Positions 15,712 through 23,185 of a stretch of 44,783 bases of DNA are shown piece after piece. The translations under genes and the position numbers were made by a program. A model generated the notes under the pieces. That model made no database searches. It had not been told where the DNA came from and saw nothing but the letters and a program-made list of their open reading frames with translations. The stretch is taken from NCBI GenBank assembly GCA_900550105.1, contig URQW01000018.1, positions 1-44,783 of the forward strand, given 5' to 3'. The DNA is from an uncultured Pelosinus sp. (GTDB lineage: Bacteria; Bacillota; Negativicutes; UMGS1260). The first letter of the stretch is position 1. Each line of letters begins with the position of its first letter.

Positions 15712-16647
15712 CTATTCCTGCCTGATTCCGCTACTTGCTTTTAGCTGAACGATCTCCTTAGTTAGGTTAATAAAGGCTTGTTCAAATTTCGTTAAGTACT
15801 TACCTTTACGGTAAACAATTGCTAAAGTTCGCGTAAAAGACGGTTCCGCCGTAAAAAGTCGTACAGGATGATTGATATTATTATAGGTTTGATAAACAGT
15901 CATAGTTGAAAAGGTAAACCCCATTCCAATCGAAGCGAGATTATGCGCCGTTTCATAACTTCGTGTCTCTAATATGATATTCGGCCTATATCCGGCCTGC
16001 AAAAACAAGTGATCAGCGATCCGACGTAAGGCTTGCCCTTTTTGCAATAAAATGAACGGCTCCTTTTCTAATTCTGCTAATTGCAAGGGCGGCGGATTTT
16101 CATCATAACCAGGTCTTTTAGCCAAGCAATGATTAGGCGGAACCACCACTAGAAATTTTTCTTGTAATATGACTTCGTATGAAAATTCATCGCTTTTAAT
16201 TGGCAACGAGAGAATCGTAAGATCAGTTACCCCTTGATTCAGCCAATTTTCTAAGTCGTCTGAAGTTCCTTCTTTTAGAACTATTTCTACCTGTGAAAAC
16301 AATGTTCTGAAGGCTGGTAAGATAATCGGCAATATGTAAGCCCCACGCACTGGCGAAATCCCTAAAGTTAGACGCCCGCTTTTTTCTTCCTTAAAATCTC
16401 TCATGTATTGTAATAAATTACTATCCATTTGTATGATCTGACGAGCTCTTTTCGCAAACTCTTCACCGGCATAGGTAAGTTTAAGCGGTGAACAACTACG
16501 ATCGAATAATTTAACACCTAGTTGCTTTTCAATTTTTTGAATATATTGACTCAAATGCGGCTGAGCAATATAAAGCTTCTCCGCCGCTCTGGAAAAATTC
16601 TTTTCCTCTGCGACCATAAGCATATATTTTAGTTGACGCAAGTCCAT
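15712..16647 (-). CDS. LysR-family transcriptional regulator
   Basis: A 311-residue LTTR. The N-terminal winged HTH spans about 1-60 (MDLRQLKYMLMVAEEKNFSR, then AAEKLYIAQPHLSQYIQKIE); the rest is the type 2 periplasmic-binding effector domain (about 90-300; RLTLGISPVRGAYILP). It is divergent from the citD-citE-citF-like operon with 150 bp between them, the classic arrangement for control of the divergent operon. An acid related to the lyase substrate is the likely co-inducer, but this is inference. GAAGGAG precedes its ATG. Confidence 0.92.
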   Translation of the reverse strand: MDLRQLKYMLMVAEEKNFSRAAEKLYIAQPHLSQYIQKIEKQLGVKLFDRSCSPLKLTYAGEEFAKRARQIIQMDSNLLQYMRDFKEEKSGRLTLGISPVRGAYILPIILPAFRTLFSQVEIVLKEGTSDDLENWLNQGVTDLTILSLPIKSDEFSYEVILQEKFLVVVPPNHCLAKRPGYDENPPPLQLAELEKEPFILLQKGQALRRIADHLFLQAGYRPNIILETRSYETAHNLASIGMGFTFSTMTVYQTYNNINHPVRLFTAEPSFTRTLAIVYRKGKYLTKFEQAFINLTKEIVQLKASSGIRQE

Positions 16648-16689
16648 ACTAAGCTCTCCTTCTTGTATTATACGTAAATAGGTATAGTT

Positions 16690-16737
16690 ATTATACTAAT
16701 TATAATATTAGATTTATAGTATCACCTATAGTATAAT
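16690..16737. promoter_or_regulatory. LysR operator/promoter region of the citDEF-like operon
   Basis: The region holds TATAGTAT twice (16715-16722 and 16727-16734), an inverted CTAAT...ATTAG with LTTR-like T-N11-A geometry, and a -10 TATAAT (16732-16737) without a recognisable -35. A missing -35 fits an activator-dependent promoter. Confidence 0.45.
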
Positions 16738-16797
16738 TGGCCTAATCAGATAAATAAACTGAATTAACTGAACATTTTGCAAGGGAGGAAAACGCAT

Positions 16798-17073
16798 TTG
16801 AAAACCATTAGAAGTACTATAACGGTTGGATTTGAAGAAAAAAATGACGCACTCGTTACTGTTAGTCCTAACCAACCGGGACAAGGAATTACAGTAGCGC
16901 TAACGTCGCCAGTACTACGTCAATATGGTGAGCACTTAGAAGCTTTGATTGTAAATACAGTAAAAGAAGCTGGTTATACCGACATACATGTAAAAGTGTT
17001 GGATAAAGGTGCTTGGGATTACGCCTTGCAAGCACGAATTGTAGCGGCACTGAACAGGGGGGCTGAAGAATGA
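16798..17073 (+). CDS. citD: Citrate lyase gamma subunit (CitD) homologue lacking the attachment serine
   Basis: In true citrate lyase this small acyl carrier bears a phosphoribosyl-dephospho-CoA arm on a serine near residue 14 (block G-T-L-E-S-G/S-D). Here the gapless equivalent reads GFEEKND, so the serine is replaced by K15. The rest fits the family: QYGEHLEALI, and DKGAWDYALQARI for the usual DKGALDC(V/I)xRAR. Length is 91 residues from the TTG at 16798, nine bases after GGGAGG. The ATGA overlap with citE shows coupling. Comparison with E. coli and Klebsiella CitD is from memory. Without the serine the classic covalent arm cannot be placed, so the subunit may be structural or may work with a free CoA ester. 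Confidence 0.82.
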   Translation: MKTIRSTITVGFEEKNDALVTVSPNQPGQGITVALTSPVLRQYGEHLEALIVNTVKEAGYTDIHVKVLDKGAWDYALQARIVAALNRGAEE

Positions 17074-17990
17074 ATCCTACGACTGATGCAAAATCAAGGT
17101 TACGCCGCACAATGATGTTCGTACCAGGAAATAGTCCCAAAATGATTAACACTGCCGACCTTTATGGCGCAGATACAATTATGTTTGATGTAGAAGATTC
17201 TATTGCGATTTCACAAAAAGATACGGCTCGCCTCATGGTCAAATACGCCCTCAAAGCGTTACCTTTCCACTGCGAAACGGCCGTTCGCGTAAATCATGTA
17301 ACCCAAACCCCTTTTGGTATTGATGACTTAAAAGCAATTCTACCTTCTAAGCCTGATTTAATTCGCCTACCCAAAACAGAATCTGTTGAGGAAGTACGCT
17401 TAGTTACTCAATTAATCGAAGAAGTAGAACTACGCGAGGGATTCCCCAAGGGTTCTATTCATATTATTTGCGCCATCGAAAGCGTTCGAGGCCTTTATGA
17501 AGCCCGAATGATCGCTCAAGAACCACGCGTTGTAGCCATTGCTCTTGGTGGTGAAGATTTCATCGCAAACTTAAGAACGCAGCGAACCACTCACGGCATT
17601 GAACTATATCACGCTCGCTCTCAAATTCTCATGGCGGCGCGAGATGCTGATATCCAGGCTATAGATACAGTATTTGCCGATGTTTATAACCTAGATGGAT
17701 TTCGTAAAGAAGTAACCGATAGCAAAGATATGGGCTTTGATGGAAAATCAGTCGTTCACCCTTTACAAATCGGTATTGTCCATGAAATCTATACCCCCAC
17801 AGAAAAACAGATTGAACATTCATTAAAAGTATTAGCCTGTTACAAAGACGCTGTCAAAAATAACCGAGGCGTTTTAACTGTTGATGGAAAGATGATTGAT
17901 GGGCCAATTGTAGTACGGGCTGAACGGATTGTCGCACAAGCAACAGCAGCGGGAATTCTTACAGAGGAGGAATTCAATCATGATAAATAA
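17070..17990 (+). CDS. citE: Citrate lyase beta subunit (CitE)-like, (3S)-citryl/citramalyl thioester lyase
   Basis: A 306-residue HpcH/HpaI-type TIM-barrel lyase that cleaves a citryl- or citramalyl-thioester into an oxo-acid and an acyl-thioester. Family marks are LRRTMMFVPGNSPKM, TIMFDVEDSIA with metal-binding acids, AVRVNHV, IICAIESVRGL with the metal glutamate, and ALGGEDFIANL. It overlaps the citD stop by four bases and runs 11 bases into citF, so the three subunits are translated together. Nothing in the active-site blocks looks damaged. Whether the substrate is citrate, citramalate or another 3-hydroxy-tricarboxylate cannot be told from sequence. Confidence 0.9.
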   Translation: MNPTTDAKSRLRRTMMFVPGNSPKMINTADLYGADTIMFDVEDSIAISQKDTARLMVKYALKALPFHCETAVRVNHVTQTPFGIDDLKAILPSKPDLIRLPKTESVEEVRLVTQLIEEVELREGFPKGSIHIICAIESVRGLYEARMIAQEPRVVAIALGGEDFIANLRTQRTTHGIELYHARSQILMAARDADIQAIDTVFADVYNLDGFRKEVTDSKDMGFDGKSVVHPLQIGIVHEIYTPTEKQIEHSLKVLACYKDAVKNNRGVLTVDGKMIDGPIVVRAERIVAQATAAGILTEEEFNHDK

Positions 17991-19536
17991 AGTAGGTCGC
18001 GAATTGCCTGATTCGATTACAGGATTAAAAAAATACCGTCCCTATGAGGGCTTATTTATTGATCCGCCAACACCAATCCGTATGGCTGGAAAAACCTTAT
18101 GTGTCGGTAGACCGAATACCAATAAAGTACTAAATTCACTGGAAGAAGCTGTAGTTGCTACAAGACTCAGTGATGGTATGACAATTTCTTTTCACCATCA
18201 TTTTCGCAATGGCGATTATGTAATGAAACTTGTTATGAACGCGATTGTAAACAAAGGAATCAAAGATCTTACCATTGCAGCAAGTTCGCTCAATGATTGT
18301 CATGATTTCTTAATCGATTATATCGAAGCTGGAACCGTTACGGCGATCGAAACAAGTGGATTGCGTGGCAAACTAGGCGCCTATTTAACCAAAAACCCCG
18401 GTAAATTAAAACGGCCTGTAATCATCCGTTCCCATGGCGGACGAGCCAGAGCCGTTGAAGCTGGTGAACTTAAAATTGATGTTGCATTTATGGGCGTGCC
18501 AACTTGTGATCGTTTTGGCAATGCTACAGGCCAAATTGGCAAATCCGCTTGTGGCGCCTTAGGTTATGCCATGCTAGATGCTAGATTTGCCGAACAAGTT
18601 GTCTTAGTCACAGATAATCTCATAGACGACTATGTCTTCCCTTATAGCATTCCAAGGACTGATGTAAATTATATCGTTCCCGTTGAAGCCATCGGCGACC
18701 CAGCTGGAATCTCATCAGGAATCCTAAAAATTACAAATAATCCGATTCAGCTTATGATAGCGGAGACGGCTGCCAAGGTCATTGAACACTCCGGTTACCT
18801 TAAAGATGGATTTTCACTGCAACTTGGCGGCGGTGGCGCCTCCTTAGCGGTAGGACGATTTATTCGCGAAAAGATGCTAAAAAAACAAATCAAAGGCGGC
18901 TTTGGCGTAGGCGGAGTCACTGGCGTCTTCGCTAAAATGTTAGAAGAAGGGTTATTTCAAATTTGTTATGATACGCAGACTTTTGATACAAGCGGCATTG
19001 AATCCTTAAAAGAAAACCCCCGCCACGTTGAAATATCCTCTTCTTTTTATGCAAACCCCTGGAATCCCGGCCCAATTATCAATGAATTGGACGCGGTCAT
19101 CTTAGGCGCTACAGAAGTAGATCTTGATTTTAACGTAAATGTCATTACGAATTCTAACGGACTGTTAATGGGAGCTTCTGGTGGACATTCTGATATTGCT
19201 GCTGCATCAAAACTTGCAATTATTGTCATGCCATTAATTCGCGGCAGATTACCGATGGTTCGCGATAGAGTACAAAATATTGTAACTCCAGGCGAGTCGA
19301 TTGATGTAGTCGTCACAGATCGCGGTATTGCAATTAATCCGCGCCGTCTCGATTTGATTGATAAGTTGCAAAAAAGCGGTTTACCTGTTATGACAATAGA
19401 AGAACTGCAATCCCTCGCCCACAGGTTAGTTGGAAAACCACAAGAAATTCGCCTCAGTCAAGCAGATAAGGACATTGTAGCAGTCATCGAATATCGTGAT
19501 GGCACTTTGCTTGATATTGTTAGAAAACCGCTCTAG
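17980..19536 (+). CDS. citF: Citrate lyase alpha subunit (CitF)-like, acyl-carrier/CoA transferase
   Basis: A 518-residue CoA-transferase-type alpha subunit, full length for CitF. It exchanges the acetyl group on the carrier for the substrate acid, giving the thioester that CitE cleaves. Visible blocks include SFHHHFRNGDYVM, TSGLRGKLGAYLT, RSHGGRARAVEAGE, LQLGGGGASLAVGRF, and GGVTGVFAKMLEEG. The ATG at 17980 follows GAGGAGG and overlaps citE; the frame is open further upstream inside citE without an SD. The operon ends here, nine bases from a convergent aminotransferase. CitC (ligase), CitX and CitG, needed to make and load the prosthetic group in citrate fermenters, are absent from the surroundings. 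Confidence 0.9.
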   Translation: MINKVGRELPDSITGLKKYRPYEGLFIDPPTPIRMAGKTLCVGRPNTNKVLNSLEEAVVATRLSDGMTISFHHHFRNGDYVMKLVMNAIVNKGIKDLTIAASSLNDCHDFLIDYIEAGTVTAIETSGLRGKLGAYLTKNPGKLKRPVIIRSHGGRARAVEAGELKIDVAFMGVPTCDRFGNATGQIGKSACGALGYAMLDARFAEQVVLVTDNLIDDYVFPYSIPRTDVNYIVPVEAIGDPAGISSGILKITNNPIQLMIAETAAKVIEHSGYLKDGFSLQLGGGGASLAVGRFIREKMLKKQIKGGFGVGGVTGVFAKMLEEGLFQICYDTQTFDTSGIESLKENPRHVEISSSFYANPWNPGPIINELDAVILGATEVDLDFNVNVITNSNGLLMGASGGHSDIAAASKLAIIVMPLIRGRLPMVRDRVQNIVTPGESIDVVVTDRGIAINPRRLDLIDKLQKSGLPVMTIEELQSLAHRLVGKPQEIRLSQADKDIVAVIEYRDGTLLDIVRKPL

Positions 19537-19545
19537 AATACACCT

Positions 19546-20724
19546 TCACTGTCCCTGCTCCTGACGCAACTTCGCCATGAAGTGCTCTATACGCCGCAGC
19601 CCCTCGCGAATATTTTCTTCTGATGTAGCGTAAGAAATACGAGCAAAGCCCTCGCCCGCTTCGCCAAAACCCGTACCAGGCACAATCACCACGCCTTCCT
19701 CTAGCATTAAACGGCGCGTGAACTCATCTGAACTGAGTCCACTTGCTGTAAGATTAATAAAGGCATAGAAAGCGCCTTTCGGCATACGGCAGGAAAGCCC
19801 TTCAATCGCATTAATCCCTGTGACAATCAACTCACGCCGCTCGGCATATTTTCGAATCATCTTTTCTAGTGAATCCTGCGGCCCTTCCAAAGCCTCGATC
19901 GCGCCGTATTGGGCTGGTGTATTTACGCAAGAACAAACATGCTCCTGTAAATTGCTCATATAAGCAACAAACTCAGCCGGCGCCGCCACATAACCGACTC
20001 GCCAGCCTGTCATGGCATAACTTTTGGAAAAGCTGTCCACAATGAGCGTTCGCTCCTTCATTCCCGGAAAAGAACTAATACTGAAAAATGCGGCGCCATC
20101 ATAAGTAAAATAGCGGTATACCTCATCAGAAATGACAAATAGATCGTGTTCTACAGCCAGTTTAGCAATCCCGGCCAAATCGTCGTATGTTGCCACACTT
20201 CCCGTCGGATTCGCTGGTGAATTTAACAGAATAGCCTTTGTCTTTGGCGTAATCGCCGCCCGTAACTGCGTTAAATTATAGACAAAACCGTCTTCTTCTA
20301 AGACTGGCACAAAAACAGGTATAGCACCGCACATCTTTACTTGTCCGGGATGATTCGGCCAGCAAGGATCCGTAACAATTACCTCATCACCAGGATCTAG
20401 TATGACCATCATTGCTAAAATAAGCGCTTCCACGCCGCCAGTCGTCACAATGATTTCGCTAGACGGATTGTAGTCGACACGATCATCGCGGCGCAGCCGT
20501 TTCGCAATGGCTTCTCTTAGCGCCACAATACCAGAATTAGCCGTATAATGTGTCTCGCCCACAGCTAACGCTTGATTCGCTGCTGCTATAATATTGTCCG
20601 GTGTCGTAAAATCCGGCTCACCTAAGGCAAAACTGACTACATCGTCTAACTTCGCCGCTTCATCAAACATCTTTCTCACTTTAGAAAATTCTACTCGCTG
20701 GGCGAGCTTAGACAACTTTGCCAC
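19546..20724 (-). CDS. Class I pyridoxal-phosphate aminotransferase (aspartate/aromatic type)
   Basis: A 392-residue fold-type I aminotransferase. The PLP lysine is K234 in SFSKSYAMTGWRVGY; SFALGEPDFTTP, NSPANPTG (about 168-175) and ISDEVYRYF surround the cofactor. It resembles AspC/PatA/AlaT-like enzymes that act on aspartate, alanine or aromatic amino acids; donor and acceptor cannot be separated by eye. The start is GTG behind GAGGGGG; no better start lies near. It is convergent with the citDEF-like operon with a 9-bp gap and no terminator between, so the two transcripts probably overlap. It is monocistronic. Confidence 0.9.
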   Translation of the reverse strand: MAKLSKLAQRVEFSKVRKMFDEAAKLDDVVSFALGEPDFTTPDNIIAAANQALAVGETHYTANSGIVALREAIAKRLRRDDRVDYNPSSEIIVTTGGVEALILAMMVILDPGDEVIVTDPCWPNHPGQVKMCGAIPVFVPVLEEDGFVYNLTQLRAAITPKTKAILLNSPANPTGSVATYDDLAGIAKLAVEHDLFVISDEVYRYFTYDGAAFFSISSFPGMKERTLIVDSFSKSYAMTGWRVGYVAAPAEFVAYMSNLQEHVCSCVNTPAQYGAIEALEGPQDSLEKMIRKYAERRELIVTGINAIEGLSCRMPKGAFYAFINLTASGLSSDEFTRRLMLEEGVVIVPGTGFGEAGEGFARISYATSEENIREGLRRIEHFMAKLRQEQGQ

Positions 20725-20823
20725 AATGGTTCCCCCTCAAAAATCCCCTTGTTTTATGATAGTAAAGTATTAACTTACAAATACAAAATTCCACTTTTTG
20801 GCGTTTTTCTCCTGTCTTTTTTA

Positions 20824-20867
20824 GAAAAAAAGAGGACAAATCTCTGTTATACAAAGATTTGTCCTCT
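20824..20867 (-). terminator. Terminator of the ABC/metallophosphoesterase operon
   Basis: AGAGGACAAATCT and AGATTTGTCCTCT pair perfectly (13 bp, 11-nt loop). On the minus strand TTTTTTTCT follows, placing it just after the metallophosphoesterase gene. Confidence 0.85.
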
Positions 20868-20886
20868 TTTGCTATATCTATGTTTT

Positions 20887-21858
20887 TTACCACAATACTT
20901 CCCTGTTAAACTTCTCTTCCCAGGAGTCTTTTTTATGGTTGAAAGTACGAATAGTAATTCGATCTTTTGCCAAAAACAACGAATTCGTCCAAATTTCCTC
21001 ACGATCAAGATCGGCATTATGAAGATTCAATAGACGACCTTCATAATAATTGACCGGATGAGCATAGCTCGGATTCGTTGCTGGCGTATGAGTATGACCA
21101 GATACCCATAATACGATCTGCTTATTTTCCTGAAGTAAAGCAGCAATCTCTTGCTTGGGCTGAGCAATAAAATCAGCTGAATTTACTTGTTTATTATAAG
21201 AGAGCAGCGTTCCGGCCAGCGGCGCATGAAAGAACACAATCGTCGGTTTTTCCTTGTGCAACGCCAAATCATTTCTTAGCCATGTAAGCTGCTCTTGACT
21301 GATTTCTGCCAAATGATGCGTCGTTAAAGAATCAGGCGATAAATAAACTAAGTGGTAGCACCCGATATTTCGACTATAGTACAAGTTAGGCAAAGAAAAA
21401 GCCTGCTGAAATTTCTGCAGTTTAGCCTGCCGTGATGCCATATCGCTCTGCACAAATTTTTTCTTAATAGAAAAAGCATCCTGATAAATGTAGTCATGAT
21501 TGCCATTAATAAAATAGATCGGTTGGGGAAATTGCATAAAAAATTCTTTCGCCCATTCCCGCTCTATATCATTGCCAAATTGAGCCGCCACATCGCCCAG
21601 AACGGTAATTTCATCAACCTTGCTCCAACTGCTTACCGTCGCCGCTAAAGAGATTTTTGCCGCAATAATTCGTTGTTGCTTCTGTTCGTCAGGCACTTCC
21701 CGTTCCCGTACCGATAAATGCGGATCGCCTAAGAGCAAAATATGATAAGGCTCATTCTGGGCAAAGGCGCTATAGACAGGGCGATAATCAAAATTCAAGG
21801 CCAACATAGTACCATATACTAGGCTTTTCTGCAAAAACTGTCGCCGCGTAAATTTCAT
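20887..21858 (-). CDS. Tat-exported calcineurin-type metallophosphoesterase
   Basis: A 323-residue dimetal phosphoesterase. The N-terminus MKFTRRQFLQKS with R5-R6 is a twin-arginine signal followed by a hydrophobic stretch, so the folded enzyme is exported. Metal motifs appear in order: GDPHL (D-x-H), LGDVAAQ (GD), GNHDY (GNHD), a later H in FFHAPLA, and GHTHTP (GHxH). It is 16 bp downstream of the ABC ATPase gene and ends at a terminator. Substrate is unknown; phosphomonoesters, diesters or nucleotides are all possible. Its position suggests that its product or its substrate's breakdown is linked with the ABC importer. Confidence 0.85.
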   Translation of the reverse strand: MKFTRRQFLQKSLVYGTMLALNFDYRPVYSAFAQNEPYHILLLGDPHLSVREREVPDEQKQQRIIAAKISLAATVSSWSKVDEITVLGDVAAQFGNDIEREWAKEFFMQFPQPIYFINGNHDYIYQDAFSIKKKFVQSDMASRQAKLQKFQQAFSLPNLYYSRNIGCYHLVYLSPDSLTTHHLAEISQEQLTWLRNDLALHKEKPTIVFFHAPLAGTLLSYNKQVNSADFIAQPKQEIAALLQENKQIVLWVSGHTHTPATNPSYAHPVNYYEGRLLNLHNADLDREEIWTNSLFLAKDRITIRTFNHKKDSWEEKFNREVLW

Positions 21859-21874
21859 AGCCCATCCGCTCCTG

Positions 21875-23173
21875 CTATAAATTTGACGGTTTTTCTAAAT
21901 AGACCTGATTAATCGTTTTATCATATTCAATGAGCTCAGCATAACGGCCTAAGCTAATATAAAGCTTCATCTGCGCTTTGGCCTCTTCCTCACCAAAAGA
22001 CCGAGTCAATAGATCTTCGAAAAATTCTATGTCCATATGCTGATTGGACTTAGACTGCAAAATATTAATGACTTGATTAAAAAACGGTACGTATTTTAGC
22101 AGGCTATCACGAAAGAGCTCTTTTCTTGCCAATACAGAAGCCTTAGCAAACTGAATTCCCTCATGGGTTAGTTCAATATCGCCTTCCACAACCTTGGCAA
22201 ACCCCAGCAGCGAAGCCAATTCAATGATTGGAAAAAAGTCTTCAATATCCATGACAAACCGGTCCGCCAACTTATAAAGATCAGTCCGTTCATTCAAATC
22301 TTCTAAGAGTTCAAGAAAGCCAGTTAAAGCGCCTGCTGACGCATGGGGCAAAAGACTTATTTTACGACTTACAATGGCTGCCGGTTCTTCCGGTACTTCA
22401 ACTGCCTTCACTTCACGCCGCGTCATGAGCGAATAAATACGGTCAACTAGAGCAATAAAGTTTGGCGCCTTCTTATCACGCCAACGCGGAATATCAATTT
22501 TTATATCTTCCACAATTTTAGCTGGTCCACTACACAAAATGATGGCTCGATCCGCCATATACACAGCTTCTTCAATACCATGCGTCACAAGAATAATGGA
22601 TTTTGTCGGAATCTTACGATCAAGCCACAATTCCAAAAGGTCGCGGCGCAGATTCTCTGCCGTCAAAACATCAAGGGCCGAAAAAGGTTCGTCCATTAGC
22701 AATACATCAGGATCACTCACTAAAGCCCGGCCAATGCCTACACGTTGGCGCATACCGCCGGAAAGCTCCTTAGGATAGGCCGTTTCAAAACCATCAAGCC
22801 CGATAATATCAATGACTTTCAAGGCTTTTTCTTTTTTCTCGTCTTCTGATAGCGCCTTACCTTCCAGCCCTAGCATGGTATTTTCCAAAACAGTCAACCA
22901 GGGAAAGAGAGCAAAAGACTGAAAAACCATAGCTATACCAGGATTGACCCCTTTAATCCGGTTGCCAAGATACGTAATTTTCCCCTGCGATGCCGGAACA
23001 AGCCCAGCAATAATTCGCAGCAGTGTAGACTTACCCGAGCCAGACGGGCCAAGAATGGCTAAAAATTCCTCTTCATGAACTTCTAAGTTAATATCTTCAA
23101 GAATCGTCGTTGCTTCCTGTTGCTTTGATTCAAACTTTTTATAAATATTTTTTACTTCAATGAGAGCTTTCAT
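21875..23173 (-). CDS. NitT/TauT-type ABC transporter ATPase with C-terminal AAA-associated domain
   Basis: A 432-residue ABC ATPase of the nitrate/sulfonate/taurine class. Walker A is GPSGSGKST (42-50), the signature is LSGGMRQRVGIGRAL (from 137), and Walker B is VLLMDEPFSALD (from 157). About 150 extra residues follow, with a helical, winged-helix-like character (about 285-430; AAA-associated C-terminal domain), found on a subset of these ATPases and possibly regulatory. AGGAG precedes the ATG. It lies 12 bp after the fused permease and before the Tat phosphoesterase, clearly in one operon. No binding protein is encoded with it. Confidence 0.9.
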   Translation of the reverse strand: MKALIEVKNIYKKFESKQQEATTILEDINLEVHEEEFLAILGPSGSGKSTLLRIIAGLVPASQGKITYLGNRIKGVNPGIAMVFQSFALFPWLTVLENTMLGLEGKALSEDEKKEKALKVIDIIGLDGFETAYPKELSGGMRQRVGIGRALVSDPDVLLMDEPFSALDVLTAENLRRDLLELWLDRKIPTKSIILVTHGIEEAVYMADRAIILCSGPAKIVEDIKIDIPRWRDKKAPNFIALVDRIYSLMTRREVKAVEVPEEPAAIVSRKISLLPHASAGALTGFLELLEDLNERTDLYKLADRFVMDIEDFFPIIELASLLGFAKVVEGDIELTHEGIQFAKASVLARKELFRDSLLKYVPFFNQVINILQSKSNQHMDIEFFEDLLTRSFGEEEAKAQMKLYISLGRYAELIEYDKTINQVYLEKPSNL

Positions 23174-23185
23174 GATTGCACGCTC

